NCBI GenBank assembly: GCA_032358255.1
Contig: JAULBX010026274.1
Span: forward strand, 1-64,000
Reading direction: 5' to 3'
Length of the DNA: 64,000 bases
Origin: Heterotrichella gracilis
Lineage: Eukaryota; Sar; Xanthophyceae; Tribonematales; Xanthonemataceae
This document shows, one piece after another, positions 1 through 11,137 of this stretch. Below the pieces are notes generated by a model that saw only the letters and a list, made by a program, of their open reading frames with translations, made no database searches and was not told the DNA's origin. Each line of letters begins with the position of its first letter. The stretch's first letter is position 1. The position numbers were made by a program, and so were the translations under genes.

Positions 1-1393
1 CCCGAGCGAAGCGTGGGCGGTGGGCGGCCTGGAAATGGTAGACGCTGTGTGCTGGCTTGTTTGGGGTGGTCAGCACGGACACGGAGGCGGACATGCCTTA
101 GATTTTAGCGCCCTTCACAAGTTGGATGGCTTTCTGTAACCTCCTACTTTTGAATAGAATGATATTTTCACATATTGCGAAACGCAAGAGCCAGTATATA
201 TGAGTATTTACAGTTTGTGTGGCACAAATATATTATGAAATTTTAAAATCGCATGATGGAGTTTAGGGAAACAGGCAGTACTAGGTAATAATGTCAGCAT
301 AACAATGGGTGTGCGGTCAGCGCACAGTGAAGCACTCATGGACAGCACAGCTACATCAGTGGAGTGCTATGAATGGAGCTGAGGATCCGGCGCCAGGGGT
401 TGGAGTGACTCAGGTAGGGAACCACAGGCAGGGCGGCTGCGGCTCCTCGGCTTGGGCAACCGAACCTCAAATAGAGCACGCGCATCCCCAGGCATATGGC
501 CACACACCCCTTGCGGGGGAGATGGTTGATGCCAGCGCGGTAGCAAGCCAGCCTCGTGGCATACCTGTCCTGACACCCAGCCCGGAAGCGCTAGAGATCG
601 AGGAGCTAATGGAAACAGCGAGGCTGGCATACTTTAGGTCAGAAACGGTCAATGCGAGTAGAAAAACTATGCAATATGTTAACATGCTGTCGTGCGCCAT
701 TAAATACAGCTGCGCAATTAGCTACATGCATGCATGCCATCCGCGTCACCCACGAGAAACCAGAGCTTCCTGCCTACCTTATGGCTTGATGGCAGCTCAT
801 GCTAGGGTTGGGCTTGAGAGTGCTCGGTAGATGTATTACAGCTCTGATTAACAGGTTGCGACCCGCAGCGGGCGCTTCCGGACAGCGGGTGGTGAATCAA
901 GTATCAATATCTACAACTATCTCAATCAGCAGCTAGGTGTGCTCCCTAACAGGGTTTACACGGACTTAGGGATGCCTGATCAGCCGGCTCCTTCCCTGTC
1001 ACAAACCTATGCGCTAAACAGCTCAATATCCAAAGTGGGAGGTATCAACTATGTATATCCAAGAAGAAGACGAAAGAAGAAAGTAAGAAAGGGAACGCAC
1101 AGAGGCGTAGGTAGGGGGCCACTGGCTCGCATCAGGACACCACACCAGCCAGAGCGGCTGGTTAAAGATAGGCCTGAGGCTATGATTAGCCAATGCCAGC
1201 AGGCATTGCCACGGCGTGCAGGAGGGTTTGGCGTTTTGTGAACACAGCATAGGAGATTTGAATAGCAAGGAGTTGCAGCGCAGGAATAAGTTGGGTAATC
1301 ACACGTGGGGCTAAACCTATAGCAGTTAGGGCTTCACACGTAGAAACCATGCTGGGACAATGCCGGTGGTGTCAATAACTTGTGCATGGCAGG
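1..1393. other. No recognisable gene; 5' edge of window
   Basis: Open frames here are short and none resembles a family I know. Base composition is AT-richer up to about 300 and mixed afterwards. The stretch next to 1394 could be the 3' untranslated part of the minus-strand LINE fragment that follows, but nothing in the sequence proves it. Confidence 0.4.
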
Positions 1394-2600
1394 TTACCTC
1401 CAACCATCGTTCCTGAGGTGGGTAGCTAGGCCAACAGGTCTGAGATGGGTGGCCTGACAGTGTCCTGTGTGCTGGTTGAGTGCTGCAAGAACTGTGCGAT
1501 GAATTCCAATTTTTTTGGGGCACTTGACCTTTAGGAGATGAATGTGGTGGTCCTTTCGGCGGCGGGCTCGGGACAAGGCTGTGGTCCGAGTATGCAGATC
1601 ATTCTTGGCAGCATTGGTGATCATGATAATATCAGGCTTGGTGGTGTGGTGCTGAGGGGGCATTAGCCAGATTGGTAGTTGTGTGTAACGGGGTGGGTGA
1701 GTTTCTGCGTCTGTAAACAGGAGGCAATTGCCAACGTTGGAACTCTCTATGGTAGTGGAGAAGGAGTGAGCAAGGTTGCCATGCCGGGCCGTGGTAAGGG
1801 CATGGACCTGAGGGTGTGTGCATGCGCCAAGGCAGTGGGCAATGCCATCGGGGAGGCGGCATAATGGGCAAGGGGGAGCCGGGCTGGCTGACTGGCCGCT
1901 GTGCCTTTGTTGCAATGCTGTTGTCCACAATGTGCCATATCGAGTGTTGTTTACAAACCTGCGTTGTTTGTGGGGGAGAGAAGAGCCTTTCATACGTGGT
2001 ATACTGGACTGGCAGAGGCCTTTGCCCGGCAGCATGGTGTCAGCTAGCTTTTTGAGAAATCCAGGATAGTTTTTTACATTCTTTGTAGCTCGCTCCCACA
2101 GGTGTTGGTACGGTGTCTTAGCTGTCAGCTTGTTGACATGGGATTGCAAATCGTCAACTTCCCAAAGTTCTCCGTCAGCCATGTCGTATGACAGCCACGA
2201 GGAGCCTCAACCCGCGATGGGAAAAGGGGTAAACTCAGCATCCGTTCCGGCAGTGCCAGACGGCATGCAGACATGCGGGTTGGTACTGATGTCAGTGTGG
2301 GTGGCCTGTTTGGCGGTCATGTCAGCGATGTCGTTACCCCAGACGTTTGTATGAGCTCGAACTTTGCCACATATGATTCGGCTTTCGCGTAGTAGGATGT
2401 GTGCCATGATAGCGTGGAGCATGTGCTTGTGTTTATGGAAGCGGAGTCGTTCAGGGTTGTAGAGCACTGTGTTGATCAGTTGGAGTGAGGTCAAGCTGTC
2501 AGTGAGAATATGGAGCTGGGTGCGTGCAACTGTGTTGGACAAGGCACAAAATATAGCTGCTTTGATACGGTCCTGGTAGGGTGTATATTACGTGCACAGC
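1394..2600 (-). mobile_element. LINE (non-LTR retrotransposon) fragment: RNase H plus C-terminal zinc-knuckle region
   Basis: Read on the minus strand, about 2600 to 2207 encodes the second half of a ribonuclease H domain. It shows an LTDSLTSLQLI segment (catalytic Asp region) and a KVRAHTNVWGNDIAD segment, typical of the RNase H that follows the reverse transcriptase in some LINEs. The frame then breaks. A second open frame (2182 to 1394, 262 codons) carries a CPLC...D...H...C zinc-knuckle (PCPLCRLPDGIAHCLGAC) and a KPDIIMI segment, both common at the C-terminus of plant, algal and oomycete LINE ORF2 proteins. The frame break, the missing reverse transcriptase and the truncated 5' side mark it as a dead copy. 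Family assignment rests on motif recognition only. Confidence 0.75.
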
Positions 2601-2774
2601 GGAAGTGTCTGTCAGTGTGTATTGTTACAGGACAGATGGCATAGAGTCTGTCGGTGGAGAGCGCACCTTAGGTGCGCTCAGCAGTTCTGGTTAGGCTAAC
2701 CAGAACTGCTCGGAAAGCCAGTCTGCGTCTCCTTATCAACAAGCCACTTGTGGGCTAATATTCTGTTCCACAGT
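2562..2774. repeat. Direct repeat copy 1 (partner at 3779-3962), with internal inverted duplication
   Basis: This block is almost identical to 3779-3962: both begin TTGATACGGTCCTGG and end CTGTTCCACAGT. It lies over the start of the LINE RNase H region. Copy 1 carries an extra segment of about 28 bases at 2667-2695 that is the reverse complement of its own surroundings, giving two abutting hairpins. Copy 2 has the uninterrupted version. The two copies bracket about 1 kb of unrelated sequence, so they are either ends of an inserted element or a recombination scar between two LINE copies. Confidence 0.8.
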
Positions 2775-3778
2775 GTCTGCTACATACTATGCTTGGTTCT
2801 CATATACTAGAACCCCTTGACAAATACTGTATATTTTAAGGCGGCATAAGCTACACCGTAGCATACCTTCACCCTAATTGAAATACGAGTTCCTACGAGT
2901 ACTGTCAGCATCAAACAAGTAAATCAGTCATACGAAATACAAGTGTTGGCATCACAACAGGTAATAGGTCGAGAAAGCTTGTCAATCAAACCTGGTCATA
3001 GAACAGTATGTATGAAAACAAACTGGGCGCACGACCTCGTGCGTACTACATATAGTAGGCAAGCAACAAAAAGGGTGGGAGGGTGGGTAAAAAAATAACA
3101 GGCTACCAGTCAACACGCGGTTAAGAGCACAGTACATATCATAAAAGTCTACTTTATCTACGTATTGTCAAGAACGAAGTTGCATAACAGACCAATTGGG
3201 TTCAAATCAAACGAACACTACTGGACATGTTCCAAACAAAATAGACATCACAGGCTAGTTTGTTCACCAAAACACACCTGCCACAAGCTTGTCCAAAACA
3301 TCTTCGTTCTTTTTTAAATAAAAAGGCTTCACTCGCCTTGAGCGTGCCAACCAGACACCTCTGAGTTGTAGCTGCCCGCCATACCCCAGCTGACGGCGGC
3401 ACACTGCCCAACTCCCAAAACACTCGACTGAAGACCTTTCGGGTCCTCTTTGGTCCAACAGCGCGCGTGCCCATTGCAGAACCTTGAACAAAGCCCCGCA
3501 CTTCGTCGCCGCTTGAAGGAACTCGGGCTATTGCAGTGCGTGTGCCGAGTGATAGTAGGTTCGAAGGCGGTCGAAAACGCATCAACGCGTCCACCCCTTT
3601 CTAACTCGCTGCTTGACGACGCGACCCTTAACGCGAAGGTTCCATGGGCAACGACGGACACCATACTACACTTATCTAAGCAAGACAGTTCGCAACTGTG
3701 GCTAGTGGCCAAACACGCATCTGTGTGTTGACGCATCAGCCGTCCTAGACAGGGATACGACACAACCTCCGAAACCAG
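2775..3778. other. About 1 kb insert between direct repeats; no recognisable gene
   Basis: Unique sequence lies between the two direct repeats. Open frames of up to 144 codons exist on the minus strand (3763-3329, 3594-3202) and one of 93 codons on the plus strand. They overlap one another in different frames and show no family motif. The stretch could be the inside of a small terminal-repeat element or the sequence that was here before a LINE inserted. I see no primer-binding site, integrase or transposase. Confidence 0.4.
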
Positions 3779-3962
3779 TTGATACGGTCCTGGTAGGGTG
3801 TATATACCGTGCTCAGCGGAAGTGTCTGTTAGTGTGTATTGTTACAGGACAGATGGCACGGAGTCTGTCGGTGGAGAGCGCACCTAACCAGAACTGCTTG
3901 GAAAGCCAGTCTGCGTCTCCTTATCAACAAGCCACTTGTGGGCTAATATTCTGTTCCACAGT
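3779..3962. repeat. Direct repeat copy 2 (partner at 2562-2774)
   Basis: Second copy of the roughly 185-bp block. Read on the minus strand it keeps an open frame into the RNase H start, where copy 1 has a TAA, so copy 2 is nearer the ancestral LINE sequence. Confidence 0.8.
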
Positions 3963-4028
3963 CAGGGGGACTAGAATAGGACTATTCTCGTCCTCTAGTT
4001 CTATTCTAGTCCTATTCTAGTCCCCCTG
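3963..4028. repeat. Perfect 21-bp inverted repeat (hairpin)
   Basis: Arms 3963-3983 and 4008-4028 are exact reverse complements, beginning CAGGGGGACTAG and ending CTAGTCCCCCTG, separated by 24 bases that repeat part of the arm. It sits exactly where the second direct repeat ends. Confidence 0.9.
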
Positions 4029-4849
4029 TTTTGTAGCGAGTGAGGAGCTGGTTGAGGTGGGTTGGGAACGGAGGTGCAGAGGTCGAGGGCTGTCTAGTAG
4101 CCATGTAGTCACTGTGTAGGTTGGTCAGCGTGTTAGTGGAAATTTGGAAGAGATGGTGGCCTGTGGGGGCGTACAAGTGGGAGAGGAAAGGGCTTGTGGT
4201 GGTATCGGTGCGGATGCAGTAAGTGCCTGTTGGTTCAATGTCCAGGTCAGGGTTGATTTCTGCTGTTTCAATTTGAAGAGAGTAATCAGGGTTGTTTAGG
4301 ATTGGCTGGAAAGACTTGATGTAGGGGGTGGTAACTTTGGTGTCTTTGGGTGGGGACCTGCTGGGGTGTTTAGGGTGGATCTGGGGTGCCGCAGGGGGGA
4401 CTCAAATGTCCACTGAGCAACTGGAAAGCGTGGAGTTGGTTATGGGTGGCCAGGGGGTATGTCCTTTTGAACTGAGACAATGGTAGGGACACGTGAGGGA
4501 ATGACCAGCCTCCGAGGCTGGCTCTCTCTCACTCTGTCTCTTCCTCAACCAACGCCCTCATTCTTGAGATGAGGAGCGTAGTTATTTATTTATTTATTTA
4601 TGTGAACTGAGAGGTGGTGAGCAAGGACATAGTGGAGAGATTACACACGTCCTGGGTTGTAGAGATGCCTAGCTTCCAAAAGTGCTTGAGGACGTTGTGG
4701 TAGTCGTCTGCGTGTAGGTGGGCCTCAAGGTGTTTGGTGTGGGTGTCTAAGGTTTCATAGATCGTGTCTGATGGCTGGAAGGGGGAGCATAAGGTGCTGA
4801 TATCTGTTGTAAGGGAGGTGAAATGTGTGATGTAGGAGAGTTTTTTCAT
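4029..4849 (-). mobile_element. Possible upstream coding part of the same LINE
   Basis: On the minus strand, 4849-4598 encodes an 83-codon frame containing YHNVLKHFWKLGIST. A further open stretch reads from about 4420 towards 4029 with TGTYCIRTD and SDYMATRQP. Orientation and position match an upstream portion of the LINE whose RNase H lies at 2207-2600. I cannot identify reverse-transcriptase motifs, so this link is an inference from order and strand only. Confidence 0.35.
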
Positions 4850-5781
4850 GTTTATTGATATGTTTTTGAACCGAGGGTGTGGTTCATGCTTTAGTGCAGG
4901 CGGAGCTAGTTGAGGTGGTAAACAAATGGCCCACTATTGGACCTGCGGGGCTTTCATACTAATATGCAGGGGTGGGTAACACAATATGTACAGTTTAGTT
5001 TGTTAGCCTGTATCACTTGATCCTTTACTGACCAGGGTTATGGTAGATGTGGATGGGGCAATTGGGCATGGCAACTTCGTACGTTGCCACCGAGAAAGAC
5101 CTGTGCTACCCAGTTTTATAGCTTGCAAGTAGCTGAAAATATTGGTCAAAATGGCACAAAACGTGTTGCTGGCAAGTGCAGCTTGCAGGGTGCTCCTAAC
5201 GGTGGCTAAGGTGAGTACTAGCAAGGGTGCCATTAAGGCTTATGCACCTACCACCAAGCTACAACAAATGGCCATATGTATGCAACATAGACGAAAGCAG
5301 TGAGCTTGCAGCACATATATAATACCCTTGCAGTGCTTCAAGGAGGATAAGGGGTTCCCGTCGGTAGGCTCAACCGAAAAAGGGGCAGGATTATCAGGCA
5401 TGACGTACCCATGCAACCCCTCGGAAAAAACGCCCATGAACGGGTTCTGTCGCAGCTCCCAAGCATACCCCTTTGTCGTTCGTCTTATTATCACTCAAAT
5501 TGGTGCAAGGCTGGCCAAAGCACCACCGTGTATGTAAGCCGTACACGGGGCGTCATGCGGCATCATGGTGCATCGAGGCATGCGGGGGTGCAACCGCAAT
5601 AGTTGGAAGGCAACCAAAATAGAAGGCTTTTTCACCCGAAACTAAAGGGAGTTGTTTGTGAGGTCTCAATTAATCGTTTTTGCTTTATAAAGCCAACGTG
5701 GCAGCTTTCCACATGGCCGCGAACGGTTACAGGACGAAAAAGGGGTATTACAAGATTACAAGATTTATTTGACAGTCACAT
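4850..5781. other. Spacer without recognised gene
   Basis: Only short overlapping open frames, none with a family signature. Probably further decayed transposon or ordinary spacer. Confidence 0.4.
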
Positions 5782-6060
5782 TCAGGGAGCCAACCCGGGC
5801 TCGCGAGACTGTTGGGGGTGCTTGAAAAAGTCACCCCGCTTACTAAATAAACTGTGAATTAATGGAGCCACATTGGCCCCACATTTACTACCAAAAAAGC
5901 TAAACAGGTTTCTTGAAATGCCATTATAGCAGCTCTGAAATGTTTCTCTAACATCTTGGTATAGTGGACATTCAAAAAGAAAATGGTGTTCATCTTCAAC
6001 GTGACGTTGCCCGATCGTCTCACAATATTTGCACAACCTTGTAGATATTCATATTTATTA
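5782..6060 (-). mobile_element. Second LINE fragment: C-terminal zinc-finger region
   Basis: Read on the minus strand, the frame ending at the TGA at 5782 contains RLCKYCE followed by VEDEHHFLFECPLY and a KRGDFFKHP tail. C-x2-C, then VEDExHFLFxCPLY, is the signature of the zinc-finger segment that closes many LINE ORF2 proteins. A stop lies just upstream, so only the 3' end of the coding part survives. It differs from the element at 1394-2600. It lies about 180 bases from the hexosaminidase start on the opposite strand, close to where that gene's promoter should be. Confidence 0.65.
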
Positions 6061-6238
6061 AAGATATTTAAAAATCTAGGCGCACTTACCGCCAATTCAG
6101 TGGAGTTGCACGACACAAAAGACCACACAATTAAAGACTACACTCATAGCTGGTTGCATCGCACGCTTAAATACCGCAGTTTTACGGTTCTTTTGTTTAT
6201 CACGGTTCAGGGCTATTGTAGATGGGTCCGCTGCTGAA

Positions 6239-9200
6239 ATGTCACTCCCACTAGTACCATTTTTGCCCATTCCAAACGTTGTGGAACCAGGAGCCTCGCA
6301 GTTCACACTATCGAGTGCCTCCGTCATAGCTTGCTTTGGTGAAAATGCGGCAGGAGTTGGGCAGTACCTTCTGGAAACGCTGAACCAGCGGTACGGTTTG
6401 GACTGCGCCATTCAGGACTTGATTGCACCAGAGGCCCAAACCGGTGCTGTGAGCCTGATTTGCGACCGTGCAACAAGCAGTCCTGTATCAGAACTTGACA
6501 ACTGTGACGAGGGCTACGAGCTGACAGTCGGGATAGAGGGCATTGCCATCTGGGCACTGACACCCCACGGCGCCTTCAATGGAGTGCAGACACTGCTCCA
6601 GATGCTGCCTCCTGTTGTCCCAGAAGATGGCCGGATATCCGTGGGAGTCTTGAGGGTAATTTCCCGTCTACTGTTCCAATCAGAAATGCTGTGCTTCGCC
6701 ATTCATGATCTTGACCCTGATTGGCATCATGATGGGCATCATGACAGAAGTGCAATGCATGCATGGCAAGATCTAAGAGGTCTACTTCAAAAGGCACAGT
6801 AGGGTTATTTGCGGCTCACTGGCACTCCATGATGTGGCTGTGCATATATTCCAGGTGCTAGACTCACCGAGGTTTGGCTGGCGCGGCGTGTTGCTAGACG
6901 TAGGGCGGCACTTTTACTCGGTGCAATACATCAAGCGGCTGCTGGATATCATGTGCTTCCACAAGATGAACCGGTTCCACTGGCACTTGACTGAGGACCA
7001 GGTGGGTGCGCTCACATTGGTGCTACTGCTAGTCACAGGTTTGACTGTGCAGTGGCTGCTTCAAATGGATGGTTGACTTTCAGCCAGGCAGACGCGCACA
7101 AGGCTGCCAGGGGTATTCTTATGTCTTGGCGCCCGTCTCACTTGCAGGGTTGGAGGGTTGAGGTCAAAGCATATCCCAAGCTCACACAGCAGGGTGCATG
7201 GAGAGGATGCGGCGAGTCGCAGTATGGCGGCTTCTACTCCCAGGAGCAGGCAAGTGGACACCTGTCAGTCCTGGCTAGTCACAAACAAACAAACAAAAAG
7301 GGCTTCACAGCCGCGATCGGATGGTTGCCTTGTGTGCCCCTGAAGGGCACAATTTTTGAACACTAGGTCCACAAATATTGCTGCCTAGTTGCTATTGTCA
7401 AAATTTCAGGTGCTAACTACAGTCTTTGTGGTGAAATATCAGGTCAAGGACATTTTGGCGTACGCTGAAGAGCGTTTCATCCAAGTGATCCCAGAAATCG
7501 AGCTCCCGGGCCACTGCTGCTCTGCACTGGCCTGCTACCCTCACCTGTCGTGTACGTTGTGCACCCTAAACCCTGAACCCTAAACCCTAAACAATTGGCT
7601 CCTTGGGTGGGCATGGGAACACCATCAGCAATAAGTGCAATTATGTGAAGGGAATGGTTGAATTGCAGTTGAATCATCGCCTCCAATTCTGCACTGAATC
7701 CACAGCTGGTGACCTTGCTGGGGTTGAGCTGTGCATACTGCATCACCACTGTCCTCAACCCTGCATAGGACAGTGGTGATGCAGCATCCTCAGCAGCATC
7801 CTCACTCTGTGCCTCTGACAAAGTGTAAATTTGATGCAGGCACAGGAAACATCGCCGAAGTTTCAACGCAGTGGGGTGTGCATGAGGATGTGTTCTGTGC
7901 GGTACGGAAAAACCCTAAATGATGAACTCTAAATCCCTCCACTGCAATTCTCGACCCTACATGGAGGTCGCCGGCCTGGGGGATGGGATCGCCGGAACTG
8001 GTGCATCCTGCAAAACTCCTGACCCTTTTAACACAACCCTAAGCCCTACCCGTCGGCTTGCCCTTATCACGCAAGGTGTTGCTGGTATTGCCCAATAGCA
8101 TAAAAACTGCCAGAGTGTATCCATAACGGTGTGTGAACCACCCGCTGTACCGCATTGCTTGCTGCAACAATGACCACAGTTGTGGTACAAGGATTTATCT
8201 GTCTCCCATCTGGCGCTGCAGGGCAAGGAAGAAACCTTTGTGTTTTTGGAAACAGTGCTTGAGGAGATGATCGCATTGTTTCCAGGGGAGTACGTGCACA
8301 TTGGGGGAGACGAGGTAATTTTCTTGTTGATGCCAGCTGGCTGATGTACAAGTATGAGGGCATGTGTATCCATGTATCACATCAGAACATTGGGTTCATT
8401 GCGTCCGTAATACATAATCTAGAAGAAAGGTAGGTAGGTATGTGGCTGACCCAGGTTGCTTGTACAGGTTCCGAAGAACCGGTGGAGCCTGTGCAAGCTC
8501 TGCCAGCAGCGCATGCAGGATGAGAGCCTGAGGGACGAATGCGAGCTCCAGAGCTGGTTCATACGGCGCATCAACGCCTTCCTGCGATCAAGGGGCAAGC
8601 AGCTGATTGGCTGGGATGAGATCTTGGAGGGGGGCCTGGCGGAGGGGGCCACTGTGATGTCGTGGAGGGTATGTTTAGGGTTTAGGGTTTGGGGTTTAGG
8701 GTACGCCCTGCAGTGCAGCATGCAGTTTGCTGTGTGTAGGGTTTCAGGGATGGGGCTGAGAGGGCCACTGTGACGTCGTGGAGGGTATGTGTAGGGTTTA
8801 GGATTTAGGGTACACCCTGCACTGCAGCATGCAGTTGGCTCTGTGTAGGGTTTCAGGGATGGGGCTGAGGGGGGCGCTATCATGTCGTGGAGGGTACATT
8901 AGGGTTTAGGAGGTTTAGGATTTAGGGTACACCCTACACTGCAGCATGCATAGATTTTGCGCTGTGTAGGGTTTCAGGGATGGGGCTGAGGGTTGAGGGA
9001 TGCCCCGCATGGCATGTGCATTCCATGTGCGCAGCTACAAGCCTGATCATACTCAAATGTAGGGTTTAGGGTTTAGGGTTTAGGGATGCTGCCCAAAGCA
9101 CATCCCATGGCACAAGGATGGGCAATGTACCAAAGCACCTCGGGCACATTCTCCAAGAATGTGGGTATGGTTATGCATTCCAGTTGGGTTTGCAGTCAAT

Positions 9201-11137
9201 GATCCTGTGTGCCACCCATGCACAGGGAAGTGGGGTTTTAGGGTTTGAGGTTTGCATTCAATGATTTTGTGTGGCACTCACCACAGGGCATCGGGGGCGG
9301 GTTGAAGGCGGCCAAGGCAGGCCATGATGTCATCATGACCCCAACATCCCACTGCTACTTTGACTACAAGCAAGCTCCCAGGTGCGTGCTGAAACCCTTA
9401 GCCCCACATGGTTGGTAAATGCATCCCTGGAGGGGGTGCGGCGGTAGTTGTACTGCCACAATTGACAGTGGCAGAGGGCAGCAGGTCTGCCCTCAGCAGC
9501 AGAGCTGCAGCCCACACGTGCCACAGCTGCGCTGCAGCGCTACAGCTGGTCACGTAACTAACAAACATGAATGTGTAAACGGCTTGCTGCAAATGAGAAT
9601 GATAATTATCTGTGTTTTGTTTTTACACTAAATTTGGGGAATGCAGGCCTGAAGAGCCTGGGACCTGGTACGCTGTGCTTCCCCTGCGGACGGTCTACGC
9701 CTTTGACCCCATCCCGTCGGGCAGTGAGGACCCTCCCTTGGGTGACACCGGAATTGGCAGCACGGCGGCACCCTGCAGCGCAGAACAGGAGGAGGAATCC
9801 GCAGTGCAGTGCGTGGATGATGTCATGGTGCACGCTGAGAGCCCAGAGCTGGCCAGGTAGGCAATTAGGGCCATTGGAGTGCCTTGCGTTTATGTGCTGC
9901 ATGACTGGGAAACATGCCTCGCACCTATGCGACAGGTTCGCATGTAGTTACACTGCCGCAACTGTCAGCGGCAGTGTCTTAATATAGCTGGAATAGCTGA
10001 GACACCTGGCTCGTTGTTGATGACAGCTGGTATCTAAGGTGTCATGTACATGTCTCCTGTTTGACTTCAAGTTGTACTTCTGCTGTGTTCAAGGACCACA
10101 AGCAGTGTGGGTGCATAGCAGGCTGCCATTCCCAGATGCCTAGCTGTAATTTAACCTAATATTGTTTAAAGTTGGTGCTGACCCCACTCTCATCACCTCA
10201 CAGGCAGGGAGAACAGCTGGATCATGACATGATCGAGGGGGAGGAGGTGGGTCCTTCAGCATTGGAAGATGACCAGAACCCCTCTCAGCGCCCCGGCCTC
10301 TCTCCGGAAGAGGCGCAGCACATACTGGGCGGCCAGGTGCGATGCTTGCTGGTGTAGCTGTACCTGTCACGTCTTTCAGGTCTGAACAGCGGTGCAGGGT
10401 CATGTATTACCGCAGCCCCATCTTTTCTAGGTTGAGTATTTGCAACCATTGTTTTTTTTAGAAGCACTTCTTTTCGCCACCCATGAGTATTTGCAACCAG
10501 TTTTTTTTAGAAGCACTTCTCTTCGCCATCCATGTGTGTCGCATCACCCTGCCCTGGTTCCGTGTGGGCACGAAGAGTTTTTAACATTGCTGATGATAAT
10601 ACTTCAGCCACCAACTTCACCGTGTAGGCCAACCTGTGGACTGCGTATTGTGAATAGGATCATTGCATCACTGCAGCCTCATCAAGCCAGGAGCTCCATT
10701 GCATCACTGCAGCCACGCTAAGCCACCACACCTTTGCCACACAGGCCAATATGTGGACTGAGTACATTGGGAATGAGGAGACAGCTGACTACATGATGCT
10801 GCCGCGGCTGTGTGCCATGTCGGAAGCCCTGTGGTCCCACAAAACTGCCAAAAACTGGGATGATTTCCAGGTACTATTTTCTGAAATAAAAGTAAAATTT
10901 GCTCTGTGTGTTGAAGCTGTGCGGAGCCTTGCCAAGATGCCATTGATTGTTCCGAATTGCTATACAATTTCATTGGCACACATTGGCTTGGAAGCCCTTA
11001 ATGATTGCAAATCTTACTGTACCTGTCCAACGCCATTGGCGTGTGCTCAGTTTGTTTTGTGAATTTTGCAGGAGCGCTTGAAATTGGTGGTGACGTCCTT
11101 CGATCGCTGGGGCTGGGGTTACCGGGGTCTGGAATGA
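6239..11137 (+). CDS. Beta-N-acetylhexosaminidase, glycoside hydrolase family 20 (12 exons, about 586 aa)
   Basis: Likely exons: 6239-6655, 6855-7001, 7148-7249, 7443-7551, 7840-7901, 8222-8314, 8468-8668, 9287-9381, 9647-9856, 10204-10336, 10745-10870, 11072-11137; the frame is continuous across all joins. GH20 enzymes release terminal GlcNAc/GalNAc from glycans, chitooligosaccharides or glycoproteins. Residues 1-130 look like the GH20b N-terminal domain. The catalytic barrel starts at RFGWRGVLLD, shows NRFHWHLTEDQ, the general-acid pair in HIGGDE (Asp309-Glu310), LIGWDEILEGG, and ends ILGGQANMWTEY...WGWGYRG. Family alignment forces a GC-AG intron at 7250-7442. There is no clear signal peptide, so a cytosolic or vacuolar site is open. 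An acidic insertion of about 70 residues (late exon 9 and exon 10) separates AFDPIP from HILGGQ, which are nearly adjacent in relatives. The start Met at 6239 is the first in frame. A TGTAA, the usual green-algal poly(A) signal, lies at 11342. Confidence 0.93.
7739..7783. repeat. 17-bp perfect hairpin in GH20 intron 4
   Basis: Arms 7739-7755 and 7767-7783 (core CATCACCACTGTCCT) are exact reverse complements with an 11-base loop. No coding role. Confidence 0.85.
8640..9005 (+). repeat. Threefold echo of exon 7 donor junction inside intron 7 of the GH20 gene
   Basis: The last bases of exon 7 plus its donor (CACTGTGATGTCGTGGAGG, then GTATG) recur as diverged copies near 8765-8786 and 8874-8894. 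Each is followed by telomere-like TTTAGGG runs and a shared CTGCAGCATGCA... stretch. The period is about 120 bases, so the junction has been duplicated in tandem with intron sequence. Confidence 0.85.
9059..9084 (+). repeat. Interstitial telomere-like (TTTAGGG)3 run
   Basis: Three perfect heptamers inside intron 7 of the GH20 gene. Comparable runs occur at 7563-7592, 50573-50613, 53611-53634, 58678-58707, 61105-61132, 62129-62160 and 62453-62470, almost all intronic, in either orientation. Confidence 0.9.

Noticed and set aside
309-830. 173-codon plus-strand open frame
   Set aside because: No family motif, overlaps other frames on the opposite strand, no plausible splice partners.
3202-3763. 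Overlapping minus-strand open frames of 130 and 144 codons in the 1 kb insert
   Set aside because: Cys/Ser-rich translations with no recognisable motif, and two frames compete for the same DNA; too weak for a gene call.
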